From positions 248,001 through 312,000 of the forward strand of contig NZ_FNIB01000002.1 of assembly GCF_900103805.1 (NCBI RefSeq): DNA of 64,000 nt, read 5' to 3'. Numbering within the stretch: the stretch's first letter is position 1; each line of letters starts with the position of its first letter. The stretch comes from Cryobacterium flavum (lineage in GTDB: Bacteria; Actinomycetota; Actinomycetes; Actinomycetales; Microbacteriaceae). Shown piece after piece: positions 25,286-34,972 of the stretch. The position numbers and the translations under genes are program-made. The notes beneath the pieces are model-generated. The model made no database searches. It was not told the origin of the DNA and saw only the letters and a list, made by a program, of their open reading frames with translations.

Positions 25286-25611
25286 GGGGTCAGAGTAGAC
25301 GGGTTACTACAATCCTGCCGAGTGTTTCCACAGGCTGGTGCGGAGGTCCAAATCAGGCTATGGGCAAAGCGAAACCCGAACCTCGGGTCGCCGGGCATCG
25401 CGTTTCGACCGTGCAAACCCCACGGGACGGGGCAACACCAACGTGCGCTGGGCCACAACGATCGTTCCGGTCAGCGTCGAAGAACGAGAGATCGCCGAAG
25501 ACTCATCGACTTGTCGAAACATTTCTTTGGGTTTTCTTTGCCGGTTTTGCCGGTGTTGTGCTTTTATAAGTGACATTTTCTCGTGTCGGTGGTTGGGTGT
25601 TGAGTTGAAGC
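25286..25611. other. 326-base gap, T-rich near its right end
   Basis: No convincing gene was found. Short open frames exist on the plus strand but match nothing I know. The last 90 bases are unusually T-rich for this genome and hold a possible promoter (TTGCCG near 25550 and TATAAG near 25565) for the DUF222 pseudogene that begins at 25612. Confidence 0.4.
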
Positions 25612-26512
25612 ATGAACAACCTGGCGATGGAGCTCACTCGGGCGGCGAATGCTGTCGCCGCTCTCGGTGGGTCCAGCGCTGAATTCGCCGGACTGTCCGA
25701 TGCGGAGGTGCTCGCCGCGCGCGTGCCGATTGCGGCGTTGTTGCGGCTGACGAACACGGCGGCCGCCCTGCTGGCGGGTACGATCGCGGAGCGGTCCCGG
25801 CCGCAGCTGGGGCAGTCCGGTCTGGCAGCACGGCCGGGGTTCGGCAACCCGACGTCGATGGTGCAGCACGCCACCGGTCTCAGCCGCATCGAAGCGGGAC
25901 GGCTGGTCGCCGTCGGCGTGCTGATGAGCGAGACGGAGACGGCCGAGCGGGACGCTGCGGCAGCCCGCGAAGCGACGCCGGCTGAAACCACGGGCGCCAC
26001 CCAGACCACGAAGAACACGCGCGCGGCTAAGGCCACCAGCACCACCGGGCCGTTTGGGTACTTTGAGGGAAGCCCAGCCCCCCGTAGCGAAAGAGACGAT
26101 CGACCGACATCTGTGCGACGCCGGTTACCTCGGCATCCTGTTCAGCCAGGACGGCCAGCCCCTCAACGTCGGACGCGACGAACGCCTGTTCAACCGGGAC
26201 CAACGCCGAGCCCTCGCCGCCCGCGCCGGCGGATGCCGCTGGCCCGGCTGCGATCGACCACCGTCCTGGTCGGAAGCGCATCACGTCGAAAACTGGGCTG
26301 ACCTCGGACTTTCTAACATCGACCACGCCATCCTGCTCTGCGCCCACCACCACCCGCTGCTCCACAACAAGCACTGGAAGATCCTTCTCTTGGGAGGCTT
26401 GTACTGGCTGCACCCCCCGGTCGAGATCGACCCCGAGCAGACGCTGATCGCGCTGCCCAGCAAGAACCCCCTCCTGCAGGTGCCCCTCTTGCAGGAGCCC
26501 ATGCTGCTCTAG
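25612..26512 (+). pseudogene. DUF222/HNH endonuclease (13E12-type), internally deleted
   Basis: The first frame (25612 to about 26065) encodes the N-terminal part of a DUF222 protein (LSDAEVLAARVPIAALLRLT, GLSRIEAGRLVAVG). Another frame (from about 26065) encodes the C-terminal HNH nuclease (LNVGRDERLFNRDQRRALAA, CRWPGCDRPPSWSEAHHVEN, DHAILLCAHHHPLLHNKHW). Intact members have about 450-550 residues; here about 150 residues between the parts are missing and the junction is out of frame. The HNH core itself keeps its His and Asn residues. Such genes are multicopy in Microbacteriaceae and behave like dispersed repeats. A downstream start at about 26054 could still give a small HNH protein. Confidence 0.85.
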
Positions 26513-26646
26513 CCGCCGCGGTAGAACGTTGCCCGTGCGCCACCGCAAGCCGGGTCGCGTTGGACGATGCCGGTCTCGGCGAGCTCGACCAGCGACATGT
26601 CAGGGCCACACACGCAACGTCACATTGGACGATGGCGATCTCGTCT

Positions 26647-26714
26647 TGGGCCCACCTTATGACCGCGGGCCCAGTTTATAAACTGGGCCCAGGGACGGGG
26701 CCCAGGCCCCGACC
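26647..26714. repeat. GGGCCC-armed palindromic repeat, copy B
   Basis: It reads GGGCCCACCTTATGACCGC, then a perfect 24-base palindrome at 26667-26690 (arms GGGCCCAGTTTA and TAAACTGGGCCC), then GGGACGGGGCC-CA-GGCCCC. It lies between the DUF222 pseudogene and the converging end of mnhG. Confidence 0.85.
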
Positions 26715-26788
26715 GCAAAAAGAGCACCGACGCGCGACCCGACAAACACCCGTGCGGCGCACCGGTCGACGGGTCAGCGATCGGCGGG

Positions 26789-27133
26789 TCAGCGGTCGGC
26801 CCGGCGGTCCTTCAGCTCGTCGACAATGAGCAGGTCTGGCCGCAGGTGCTCGGTCTCGTACGCGGCCCGGCCCACCAGGTGCGCGGCCATCGGCGCGGTC
26901 AGGGCCTGGAAGACCACAATCGCGACCACGAGAGTCACGGTTCCGACCGAGAAATTGTTGATCGCGACATCCGCTGTCACCGCCATGAGCCCGAAAATCT
27001 GCGGCTTGGTCGCGGCGTGCAGTCGCGACAGTACGTCGGGAAAACGGATGAGCCCGATTCCGGCGGCCAGGCACATGGTCGCGCCGGCTAGCACGAGAAT
27101 TGCGGTCAGCACATCGTGCAGAACGGCGCTCAT
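26789..27133 (-). CDS. mnhG: Mrp Na+/H+ antiporter subunit G
   Basis: The 114-residue membrane protein has three hydrophobic helices and the subunit G signature GIGLIRFPDVLSRLHAATKP (about 25-44) followed by FQALTAPMAAHLVGRAAY. It is the last gene of the six-gene mrp/mnh operon. Its ATG overlaps the mnhF stop by four bases (ATGA). The complex exchanges cytoplasmic Na+ (or other cations) for external H+ and supports salt and alkaline tolerance. Confidence 0.93.
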   Translation of the reverse strand: MSAVLHDVLTAILVLAGATMCLAAGIGLIRFPDVLSRLHAATKPQIFGLMAVTADVAINNFSVGTVTLVVAIVVFQALTAPMAAHLVGRAAYETEHLRPDLLIVDELKDRRADR

Positions 27134-27399
27134 GCGTTGTCCCGACCGGGCAGAAAGCGGGCGACGCTGAGCGAACCGAGCACCGCGAACAGCGCCAGCA
27201 CGAGCAGCACCGGCAGGGTGTCGGTGTGCCGGTTCAGGGCCATCTCGGCGCCGAGGGCGCAGATGATGGTCGCCACGAGCACGTCGGAGGCGATGACCCG
27301 GTCGAGCACGCTCGGTCCAATGACGATGCGGTACACCGACAGGAGCGCCCCGACCGCGAACATGACCGACGCGACCACGGCCACAATCTGCAACATCAT
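27130..27399 (-). CDS. mnhF: Mrp Na+/H+ antiporter subunit F
   Basis: The 89-residue protein has three helices and typical subunit F stretches YRIVIGPSVLDRVIASDVL and ICALGAEMALNRHTDTLPVL. Two adjacent ATG codons are possible; the first (27399) is chosen because AAGGAA sits six bases upstream. The ATG overlaps the mnhE stop. The open frame extends far upstream, but that part is a shadow of mnhE. Confidence 0.92.
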   Translation of the reverse strand: MMLQIVAVVASVMFAVGALLSVYRIVIGPSVLDRVIASDVLVATIICALGAEMALNRHTDTLPVLLVLALFAVLGSLSVARFLPGRDNA

Positions 27400-27989
27400 G
27401 ACAATTCCTTTCCTGATCGACGAGCACTGAGCCGGTTTGCGGGCAGCACCCCGCGCATCCGCTCGACGTCTTCGTGCGAGCCGAACCCGCGCACGATGCG
27501 CCGTTCGGTGTCGAGTACGCGCCGCCGAAACTGCTCGATATCGCTGGCGCTCTGCATATTCAGCACGTGCAGGTACAGGATGGACGATTCCCGGTCGATG
27601 TCGACGACGATCGAGCCGGGCACGATCGAGGTGGCCACCGCCGTCCAGGTGAGAATTAGGTCGCTGCGCGTGCGCAGCCGTATCTCCAGGATCGCGTTCG
27701 ACGTGACCAGCCGGGGCTTGACCGCGAGCCAGGACACGTCGACCGACGCCCGCACGATGTCCACGATGAGCCGCACGAAGAACACCACGGTCTGCAGCGG
27801 ATGCACGCGCCCGCTCAGCTGCACCGGCACCAAATAAAACGCCACGGTCACGACGATTCCCACGACGAGCCCGACCAGCAGGTTGAGCCAGGAGAACTCG
27901 CCCCAGAGCAGCATCCACAGCACGATCAGGGCGATCAGCGGCGGAATTTGATTGCCGACGGCTTCGAGGCGCTCGCGCGAAGTGGTCAC
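27396..27989 (-). CDS. mnhE: Mrp Na+/H+ antiporter subunit E
   Basis: The 197-residue protein has two to three N-terminal helices (PPLIALIVLWMLLWGEFSWL, LLVGLVVGIVVTVAFYLVPV). Then comes the subunit E region VVFFVRLIVDIVRASVDVSW and TAVATSIVPGSIVVDIDRES, with ILYLHVLNM. It starts at a GTG that overlaps the mnhD stop (GTGA). It is an accessory subunit of the antiporter complex. Confidence 0.92.
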   Translation of the reverse strand: MTTSRERLEAVGNQIPPLIALIVLWMLLWGEFSWLNLLVGLVVGIVVTVAFYLVPVQLSGRVHPLQTVVFFVRLIVDIVRASVDVSWLAVKPRLVTSNAILEIRLRTRSDLILTWTAVATSIVPGSIVVDIDRESSILYLHVLNMQSASDIEQFRRRVLDTERRIVRGFGSHEDVERMRGVLPANRLSARRSGKELS

Positions 27990-29593
27990 TTGGCGCCGCC
28001 CTCGAAGTTGGTGCCCACATTACTGTCGGCGATCGACCCGGTTCCGTTCGGGAACACGGCATCGATGTAGGTCGACGGCGAGCTGATGTTGGCGGCGGCC
28101 CGGGTGGCGAGGTCGAAGATCGGACCGGCGAACACGGTCAGGCCGAGGGCCAGCACGAGCATGGACGTGGTCGTACCGACCATGAGCGGGGAGACCGTCT
28201 TCTTCAGCACGATGCCCTCGTCCTGCGGGTCTTCCACGAGCGACGCCGACATCGACGAGGTGTAGTCCTTCACTTGTTTCTTCGGCCGCCAGAACGCCAT
28301 GTTCCAGGCCCGGGCCAGGGCGTAGAGGGTGAGCAGCGAGGTCAGTGCGCCCACGCCGATCAGCACGTAGATGATCGGGTCGCCCACGATCGTGCCGGCC
28401 TGAAACAGGGCGATCTTGCCGAGAAAGCCGGAGAACGGCGGGATCCCACCGAGGTTGAGCGCGCCCAGAAAGAACAAAATGGCCACGAGCGGTGACGATT
28501 TCAGCAGTCCGCCAAGCCGCGACAGCGAGGTGGTGCCGCCGACCCGGTCGATCAGGCCCGCCGCGAGAAACAGGGTGGTCTGCACGGTGATGTGGTGCAC
28601 GACGTAGAAGATGGTCGCGGCAATGGCGAGTGGGGTGCCGATGGCGATGCCGAAGAGCATGTAGCCGATGTGGCTGACCAGGGTGAATGAGAGCAGCCGT
28701 TTGATGTCGGCCTGGGCGAGCGCTCCCAGAATGCCGACCAGCAGGGTCAGCCCCGCCACGATCATGAGTGGCATCGAGAACTGATTGTCTGGAAAGAACA
28801 GGGTCTGGGTGCGCAAGATCGCGTAGACACCGACCTTGGTGAGCAGCCCGGCGAACACCGCGGTGACCGGCGCCGGGGCGGTCGGGTAGGAGTCCGGCAG
28901 CCAGAACGACATCGGGAACACGGCGGCTTTCACCCCGAAGGCGATGAGCAGCAGCAGCCCGAGGATCAGCTGAATGTCGGCGGGGAGGTCGGGCATCCGC
29001 TCGGCGATGAGGGCGAGGGTGACCGTGCCGGTGGCCCCGTAGATGAGGGCGATCGCGCTGAGAAACAGCAGCGACGAGACCAGGCTCACGACGATGTAGG
29101 TGATGCCCACGCGAATGCGCGCGCCGGTACCGCCGAGGGTGAGAAGCACGTAGCTCGCCGACAGCAGCATCTCGAAACCGACATACATGGTGAACAGGTC
29201 ACCGGCAACGAAGGCGTTGAACAAGCCGGCGGCCAACACGAGATACGTGGGGTGAAAGATCGAGACTGGAGTCTCGGTGTCACCGTCGACGATGCCCTGG
29301 CCCACCGCGAACAGCAGCACGCCGAGCAGCATGAGCGCCGAGATGAGCAGCATGATCGCCGAGAGTCGGTCGACGACGAGCACGATGCCCCACGGCGCTT
29401 CCCAGCCCCCGACCTGCACCACGACGGTTCCAAACCGGTCGACCAGCGCAAGCAGCACTGCGCTCATCACCGTGGCGGCGGCGAGGCTCAGCACGCTCAC
29501 CAGCACCTGCAGGCGACGACGCTGGCCGAGCATCAGCGCGACGGCGGCACCGAGCAGCGGCAGGCAGACGATGAGGGGTACGAGGGCGGTCAT
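27986..29593 (-). CDS. mnhD: Mrp Na+/H+ antiporter subunit D
   Basis: The 535-residue protein is homologous to complex I NuoN/M subunits, with about 14 helices. Key stretches are GDLFTMYVGFEMLLSASYVL (conserved Glu in helix 5), IAFGVKAAVFPMSFWLPDSY (conserved Lys), APAPVTAVFAGLLTKVGVYA (second Lys) and LSFTLVSHIGYMLFGIAIGT. It carries one of the two proton/cation pathways. A C-terminal extension after AFWRPKKQ is hydrophilic and then includes one more helix. It overlaps both neighbours by four bases. Confidence 0.95.
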   Translation of the reverse strand: MTALVPLIVCLPLLGAAVALMLGQRRRLQVLVSVLSLAAATVMSAVLLALVDRFGTVVVQVGGWEAPWGIVLVVDRLSAIMLLISALMLLGVLLFAVGQGIVDGDTETPVSIFHPTYLVLAAGLFNAFVAGDLFTMYVGFEMLLSASYVLLTLGGTGARIRVGITYIVVSLVSSLLFLSAIALIYGATGTVTLALIAERMPDLPADIQLILGLLLLIAFGVKAAVFPMSFWLPDSYPTAPAPVTAVFAGLLTKVGVYAILRTQTLFFPDNQFSMPLMIVAGLTLLVGILGALAQADIKRLLSFTLVSHIGYMLFGIAIGTPLAIAATIFYVVHHITVQTTLFLAAGLIDRVGGTTSLSRLGGLLKSSPLVAILFFLGALNLGGIPPFSGFLGKIALFQAGTIVGDPIIYVLIGVGALTSLLTLYALARAWNMAFWRPKKQVKDYTSSMSASLVEDPQDEGIVLKKTVSPLMVGTTTSMLVLALGLTVFAGPIFDLATRAAANISSPSTYIDAVFPNGTGSIADSNVGTNFEGGAK

Positions 29594-30135
29594 CGCGCAT
29601 CTCCCTCGGGCTTTTTCGACGCAGCGCGAGCGGATGCGCCGGCGCTGCCGGCCGCATCCGCTTTGCTGGAGACGGTGTCTTCATCGCTCGTGGCGCCGTC
29701 GCCGCGCTCGAAGTCATCGATCGACTCGGCGACCGCGTCGTCATCATCGGAGGAGGAGCGGAAGGTGGCGTCGGCTTCGTCGGCACTCTCGGTGGCGTGC
29801 TCGTCGGTGAGGGTGTCGCCCTCATCGCCGAGCTGGGCCAGCCACCACGAGCGATAGATCAGGGCGAGCAACAGCGCGGTGATGCCGAAGTTGATCACGA
29901 TCGCGGTGAGCATGAGCACCTGCGGAATCGGGTCGACCATGTCGGCGACGCTCGAGCCGGTGACGATCGGCGAGCTTCCGGGCCGGCCGCTCATGATGAA
30001 GATGAGCAGGTTGGTGGCGTTGCCGACGAGTAGGAAGCCGATCAGTACCCGGGTGAGGCTGCGTTCGAGCATCACATAGACGCCGGCCGCGTACATGACG
30101 GCCATCACAATGACGAGGGTGAGGGAGGCGCTCAT
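29590..30135 (-). CDS. mnhC: Mrp Na+/H+ antiporter subunit C with long acidic tail
   Basis: Residues 1-105 are the usual NuoK-like subunit with three helices (LTLVIVMAVMYAAGVYVML, LTRVLIGFLLVGNATNLLIF and IPQVLMLTAIVINFGITALL). Residues about 112-181 form a hydrophilic extension, first very acidic (DEHATESADEADATF, SSSDDDDAVAESIDDFERGD), then Ala/Ser/Lys-rich. Subunit C is often only about 110-130 residues, so this tail is an addition. It starts at ATG overlapping the mnhA stop, with GGAGGAG upstream inside mnhA. Confidence 0.93.
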   Translation of the reverse strand: MSASLTLVIVMAVMYAAGVYVMLERSLTRVLIGFLLVGNATNLLIFIMSGRPGSSPIVTGSSVADMVDPIPQVLMLTAIVINFGITALLLALIYRSWWLAQLGDEGDTLTDEHATESADEADATFRSSSDDDDAVAESIDDFERGDGATSDEDTVSSKADAAGSAGASARAASKKPEGDAR

Positions 30136-33125
30136 TGGGATGCTCCTCCGTTCGAGGAATCGTTCACGGGGCTGATGCTCACGCCGGCAGCCGTGTCGGT
30201 GGGAGGTTCGGCGTCGGTCGCCGGGGCCGGTCGCGGCCCGACCTCGTCATTTTCGCTCTGCCGGTCGATTTCGCTGCCGAGGCTGCGCAGAATGTCATAG
30301 GTCAGCCCGATGACAACGAGATACACGCCGATATCGAAGATGGTAGAGGTACCAAACGACAGGTCACCGAGCACGGGCACGGACGCCGTGAAGTAGGCCG
30401 ATTCGAGCGGGATCCCGTCGAAGAACAGCGAGACGACGGCCATTCCCACGGCGAGAATCACTCCCAGACCCAGGATTTTGCCTGGATCGATCGGCGCCGC
30501 TTCGCTGAGCTCGTAGCGTCCGCCGGCCAGATACCGGGCCACCAAGGCCAGGCCGGCCAGCAGTCCGCCAGCGAACCCTCCGCCGGGCAGGTTGTGACCG
30601 GCGAACAGCAGGTAGATCGACACGATCATCGCGGGGTGGAAGAGCAACCGCACGAGCACTTCAATGAGAATCGACCGGCTGCTTGGGTCGTTTTTACGCC
30701 CGGCGAGGAGAAAAGCCTGCCGGGTGACGGCGTGGCCCTCACTCGATAGCTCGGGGTCGGCGACGACGCGACGACGGTTCGCAACCGAGCGCAGGCTGCG
30801 GGATTCCTTCAACCTGGGCACGACCGAGTTGCGGCCCGACACGAACAGCAGGCTCGCAACGCCCGTGGCCACGACGATGAGCACCGAGACCTCACCCATG
30901 GTGTCCCAGGCGCGAATGTCCACGAGCATCACGTTGACGATGTTGTCGCCGTGCCCGTCGTCGACCGACAATCGGGGCAGTGCGCCGGCGATACTCGCGA
31001 AGTCCCGCGCCCCGAGCGCGATGAACCCAATGGTGCCCATGACCAGGCCGACCAGGCTGCCGATCAGCAGGCGACGCTTGCGGCGCACCGGTTTGTTGTG
31101 CTGGGCGATGTTCGCGGGCAGTCGGCGCAGCACGAGCACGAAGATCACCAGGGTGATCGACTCGACTAGGGCCTGAGTGAGGGCGAGGTCTGGTGCCCCG
31201 TGAAAAGCGAACAGGGCGACCAGGCCGTAACCGGTGACGCCTGCAAGAATCACGGCGGTCATCCGCTGCCCGACCCTGGCCGCCATCACCGCGCAGATTC
31301 CCATAATCAGGGCAATCAGTACCTGACCTGGGTAGTCCCACAGCACGATCGCGTCCGGCCAGGTGCGGTTGACGAAGGCCGCAAAACCGAGGGCCAGCAC
31401 GAAGACGGTAAGGATGGTGCCGAGGTACTGCGGGAGTCCGCCCTGCTGCGCGAAGTGGGTGACGCGGGCCGCGATGCGGTCGACGGCGCGGATGGCCTTG
31501 CCGTAACCGCGGCCGGCGTCGATGTAGTCGGGAACCCTCGCCTGCAGTTTCGACACGCCGCGGCGGGCTCGAAACAGCAGCGCGCCGAGCAGCAGCACGG
31601 CCGCACTCAGGTAGAGGGCCGGCTCGAGCCCGTGCCACAGCGCGAGATGGTACGGCGGTTCGGTGACGCTGCCGGCGCCCGGAACGGTGTCGGCATAGGG
31701 CGCGAGCAGCGGATCGAGCATGGAGGCGAACAGACCAAGACCAATGGTCGCGACGGTGAGCACCCCGGGCGCGAGCAGGGTGTCCCAGGGGCTCGCGTGC
31801 AGCACGGTCTGGGGCTGTTCCTTGCGCCTGCCGAAGGCCCCCCAGAAGAAACGGATGCTGTATGCCACCGTCAACACGGACCCGACGGCCGTGCCGATGA
31901 GCGCCGCGTAGCCCCAGCCGGACCCGCCGACGCCGGCGTCGAGCAGGGAGGTGAACACAGCCTCCTTGGCGACGAAGCCGAACAACGGCGGCAGGCCGGC
32001 CATCGACGCGGCAGCGATGAGCGCGATGACGGCGAGGCCGGGAGCTGTGCGACCGACGCCGCTGAGCTTCCGCCAGTCGCGGGTGCCGGCCCGGTGGTCG
32101 ATCACGCCGACGACGAGGAACAACGTGGCCTTGTAGAGGGCGTGAGCGAGCAGCAGAGCGGCGCCGGCGAGGGCGGTGTCGCGGGTGTTGAAGCCGATCG
32201 CGATCATGAGAAAGCCAAGCTGGCTGACCGTGCCGTAGGCGAGCAGAAGTTTGAGGTCGTACTGGCGCAGGGCCCGCCAGGCGCCGACGACCATGGTCCA
32301 GACGCCGAGGGTGACGAGCACCGGCAGCCAGCCGTCGCTGTCGGCGTAGCCAGGGGCGAGCCGGGCGACGATGTAGATGCCGGCCTTGACCATGGCGGCG
32401 GCATGCAGGTACGCGCTCACCGGGGTCGGCGCGGCCATCGCGGCCGGCAGCCAGAAGTGGAACGGCACCAGCGCACTCTTGGAAAGCGCACCGACCAGGA
32501 TCAGCAGCACGGCCCAGGTGCCCATGGTGCCCGTCACCGGGTTGGCCACGATATAGGCGAGGCTCGTAGTGCCGGAGGCGACCGAGATCATCACAACACC
32601 GACCAGCATGACCAGCCCGCCGAAGGTCGTCACGATCAGCGCCTGCAGGGCGGCGCCGCGGCTCTCGCGTTTATGCGTGTAATGCCCGATCAGCAGATAG
32701 GAGAGCACGCTCGTGATCTCCCAAAACATGAACATGATCACCAGGTCGTCCGCGGTGACGAGGCCGTACATGGTGCCGGCAAAGGCGAGCAGCAGCGCGG
32801 CGAACCGGCCGAGGCTGGGCTCGTCGTCGGCGAAATACCGCGCGCAATAGATAAGGACGAGGGCGCCGATGCCCGTCACGACGAGGGCGAGCAGCCAGGC
32901 CAGCGTGTCGACCCGAAAAGACAGGCTGATACCGAGCTGCGGAATCCACGGGATCGACTGGGTCACGGCCCCGCCGGCGGTGACCGTGGCGGTCTGGGTG
33001 AGCGTGTACGCGAAGGCCCCGGCCGGCAGCAGGGCGATCAGATAGAAGACGCGGGTGCCGAGACGCCGGGTAAGCCAAGGCGTGAGCACCGAAAGAACGA
33101 CAAACGCGAGGAGGAAAAGAACCAT
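30132..33125 (-). CDS. mnhA: Mrp Na+/H+ antiporter fused subunits A and B
   Basis: The 997-residue protein leads the operon. Residues 1 to about 500 are the NuoL-like antiporter core (MFWEITSVLSYLLIGHYTHK, SKSALVPFHFWLPAAMAAPT, PVSAYLHAAAMVKAGIYIVA). About 580-760 form the MbhD/E-like segment (VLALGFAAFVNRTWPDAIVL, GAPDLALTQALVESITLVIF). About 840-960 match MnhB (VLVRLLFHPAMIVSIYLLFA, GHNLPGGGFAGGLLAGLALV). No separate mnhB gene exists, so A and B are fused, as in many actinobacteria. The ATG has GGAGG five bases upstream. All following genes overlap by four bases, which suggests strict co-translation. Confidence 0.95.
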   Translation of the reverse strand: MVLFLLAFVVLSVLTPWLTRRLGTRVFYLIALLPAGAFAYTLTQTATVTAGGAVTQSIPWIPQLGISLSFRVDTLAWLLALVVTGIGALVLIYCARYFADDEPSLGRFAALLLAFAGTMYGLVTADDLVIMFMFWEITSVLSYLLIGHYTHKRESRGAALQALIVTTFGGLVMLVGVVMISVASGTTSLAYIVANPVTGTMGTWAVLLILVGALSKSALVPFHFWLPAAMAAPTPVSAYLHAAAMVKAGIYIVARLAPGYADSDGWLPVLVTLGVWTMVVGAWRALRQYDLKLLLAYGTVSQLGFLMIAIGFNTRDTALAGAALLLAHALYKATLFLVVGVIDHRAGTRDWRKLSGVGRTAPGLAVIALIAAASMAGLPPLFGFVAKEAVFTSLLDAGVGGSGWGYAALIGTAVGSVLTVAYSIRFFWGAFGRRKEQPQTVLHASPWDTLLAPGVLTVATIGLGLFASMLDPLLAPYADTVPGAGSVTEPPYHLALWHGLEPALYLSAAVLLLGALLFRARRGVSKLQARVPDYIDAGRGYGKAIRAVDRIAARVTHFAQQGGLPQYLGTILTVFVLALGFAAFVNRTWPDAIVLWDYPGQVLIALIMGICAVMAARVGQRMTAVILAGVTGYGLVALFAFHGAPDLALTQALVESITLVIFVLVLRRLPANIAQHNKPVRRKRRLLIGSLVGLVMGTIGFIALGARDFASIAGALPRLSVDDGHGDNIVNVMLVDIRAWDTMGEVSVLIVVATGVASLLFVSGRNSVVPRLKESRSLRSVANRRRVVADPELSSEGHAVTRQAFLLAGRKNDPSSRSILIEVLVRLLFHPAMIVSIYLLFAGHNLPGGGFAGGLLAGLALVARYLAGGRYELSEAAPIDPGKILGLGVILAVGMAVVSLFFDGIPLESAYFTASVPVLGDLSFGTSTIFDIGVYLVVIGLTYDILRSLGSEIDRQSENDEVGPRPAPATDAEPPTDTAAGVSISPVNDSSNGGASQ

Positions 33126-33379
33126 GCGGCCTCCAGGCTTGTCAGGTCGGGGTATGAAGGTCTAGTCTACCCGCCTACAGGCGGCCCCCCGCCGGGGGTT
33201 CTGGCAACGCGCTCAGCGCAGGGCTCGGGGCCGCAGAGTAGGGTTGCGCTATCCCCCGGCCGACGCCGCACACCGCCAGAAGCGCGCGTGCGTGCAGTTT
33301 CCGGCCACTTCCCGCGCCACTCGAATCGTTTCTCACACGAAGCCTTCTGCGTGACCGGCCAGCGAAATCGAGTACCGTT

Positions 33380-34972
33380 TTGAGCCCCACCCGCGGCCAG
33401 CAGCCCTCATCCATGCCCGCGTCGGGCGATTCGTCGTCGGAACCGCACGGTCACCACGACCACGCGATTCCGCCCGAAGAAACCCCGTTCGAGCACATCG
33501 AAGACGCCCTGAGCGTGCACGAGGATGACGCCCTGCACAAGGGACTCAAGTCTCGCCACGTGCAGATGATCGCGATCGGCGGTGCGATCGGCACCGGCCT
33601 GTTCCTCGGTGCCGGCGGACGCCTCGCCAGCGCCGGTCCCGCCCTGGTGTTCGTCTACGCGATCTGCGGTTTCTTCGCCTTCCTCATCCTGCGGGCGCTC
33701 GGCGAACTGGTGCTGCACCGCCCGAGCTCCGGCTCCTTCGTGTCGTACGCGCGCGAATTCTTCGGCGAGAAGACTGCTTTCGTCACCGGTTGGCTGTACT
33801 GGCTCAACTGGGCCATGACGGCGATCGTCGACGTGACCGCGGTGGCGCTGTACATGAATTTCTTCGCCACCTACTGGGCGCCGTTCGGCGAGGTGCCGCA
33901 GTGGCTGTACGCCCTCGCCGCACTCGCCCTGGTGCTCTCGCTCAACCTGCTCTCGGTCAAGGTGTTCGGTGAGATGGAATTCTGGTTCGCCCTGATCAAG
34001 GTGCTCGCCATCGTGGCATTCCTGATCGTCGGAACCTGGATGGTCATCTTCGGCACGCCGCTCGACGGGGCCACCGCCGGTTTTGCGCTGATCGGCGAAA
34101 ACGGGGGCTGGCTGCCCAACGGGCTGATCGCATCCGTTCTGGTGGTGCAGGGCGTTGTGTTCGCGTATGCCTCGATCGAGCTGGTCGGAACGACGGCCGG
34201 GGAGACGAAGAACCCCGAGAAGGTCATGCCGAAGGCCATCAACACGGTCATCATTCGCATTGCGGTGTTCTACGTGGGGTCCATTCTGCTGCTCTCGCTG
34301 TTGTTGCCGTACACGGCATATAAAGCCGGCGAAAGCCCGTTCGTCACGTTCTTCGGCACGATCGGCATCGACGGCGTCGACGTGATCATGAACCTCGTCG
34401 TTCTCACCGCGGCCTTGTCGTCGCTGAACGCCGGTCTATATTCCACCGGGCGCATACTTCGATCGATGTCGCTTGCCGGCTCAGCGCCGCGTTTCGCGGG
34501 CAAGATCAGCCGCAACGGAGTGCCGTTCGGCGGCATCCTGCTGACCGGGGTCGTGACCCTGCTCGGGGTGGGCCTGAACGCCATCGTGCCTGACGAAGCT
34601 TTCGAGATCGTGCTGAACATGGCGGCGATCGGCATCGTGAGCGCCTGGGGCATGATCGTGCTGTGCCAGCTGAGGTTGCAGGCCTGGGCCAAACGCGGCA
34701 TTCTGGTGCGCCCGGTGTTCCGCATGCCGTGGGCGCCGTACTCGGGCTATCTGACGCTCGTGTTCCTGGCCGGTGTGCTCGTGCTGATGGCGTTCGACTG
34801 GCCGGTCGGCACCCTCACGATCAGCTCGCTCGTGCTCATCGTTCCGGGACTGATGATCGGCTGGTACGCCTGCCGCGGTCGCATTCTCGAGATCGCCGCA
34901 GCCCGCGACGGCTTCACCGGCCGCGTGCCGGTCGTGGCCAACCGTCCGCTCTCCGACCGTTCGCGCGACTAA
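33380..34972 (+). CDS. amino acid permease of the APC family (AAT type)
   Basis: The 530-residue proton-coupled amino acid importer opens with a hydrophilic tail containing [12 protein letters not shown]. Twelve helices begin at [20 protein letters not shown], the AAT-family signature. Other hallmarks are [23 protein letters not shown] and the glutamate-containing [20 protein letters not shown]. CycA-, GABA- or AnsP-like specificity is possible. The start is uncertain: TTG at 33380 or ATG at 33413, both without a clear ribosome binding site. The 254-base gap to the divergent mnhA holds a small palindrome (CCGCCT/AGGCGG at 33171-33184). The stop overlaps the converging MFS gene. Confidence 0.88.
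   Translation: MSPTRGQQPSSMPASGDSSSEPHGHHDHAIPPEETPFEHIEDALSVHEDDALHKGLKSRHVQMIAIGGAIGTGLFLGAGGRLASAGPALVFVYAICGFFAFLILRALGELVLHRPSSGSFVSYAREFFGEKTAFVTGWLYWLNWAMTAIVDVTAVALYMNFFATYWAPFGEVPQWLYALAALALVLSLNLLSVKVFGEMEFWFALIKVLAIVAFLIVGTWMVIFGTPLDGATAGFALIGENGGWLPNGLIASVLVVQGVVFAYASIELVGTTAGETKNPEKVMPKAINTVIIRIAVFYVGSILLLSLLLPYTAYKAGESPFVTFFGTIGIDGVDVIMNLVVLTAALSSLNAGLYSTGRILRSMSLAGSAPRFAGKISRNGVPFGGILLTGVVTLLGVGLNAIVPDEAFEIVLNMAAIGIVSAWGMIVLCQLRLQAWAKRGILVRPVFRMPWAPYSGYLTLVFLAGVLVLMAFDWPVGTLTISSLVLIVPGLMIGWYACRGRILEIAAARDGFTGRVPVVANRPLSDRSRD

Noticed and set aside
31200..33383. 727-codon plus-strand open frame opposite mnhA
   Set aside because: Shadow of the membrane protein gene, rich in charged residues with no motifs.
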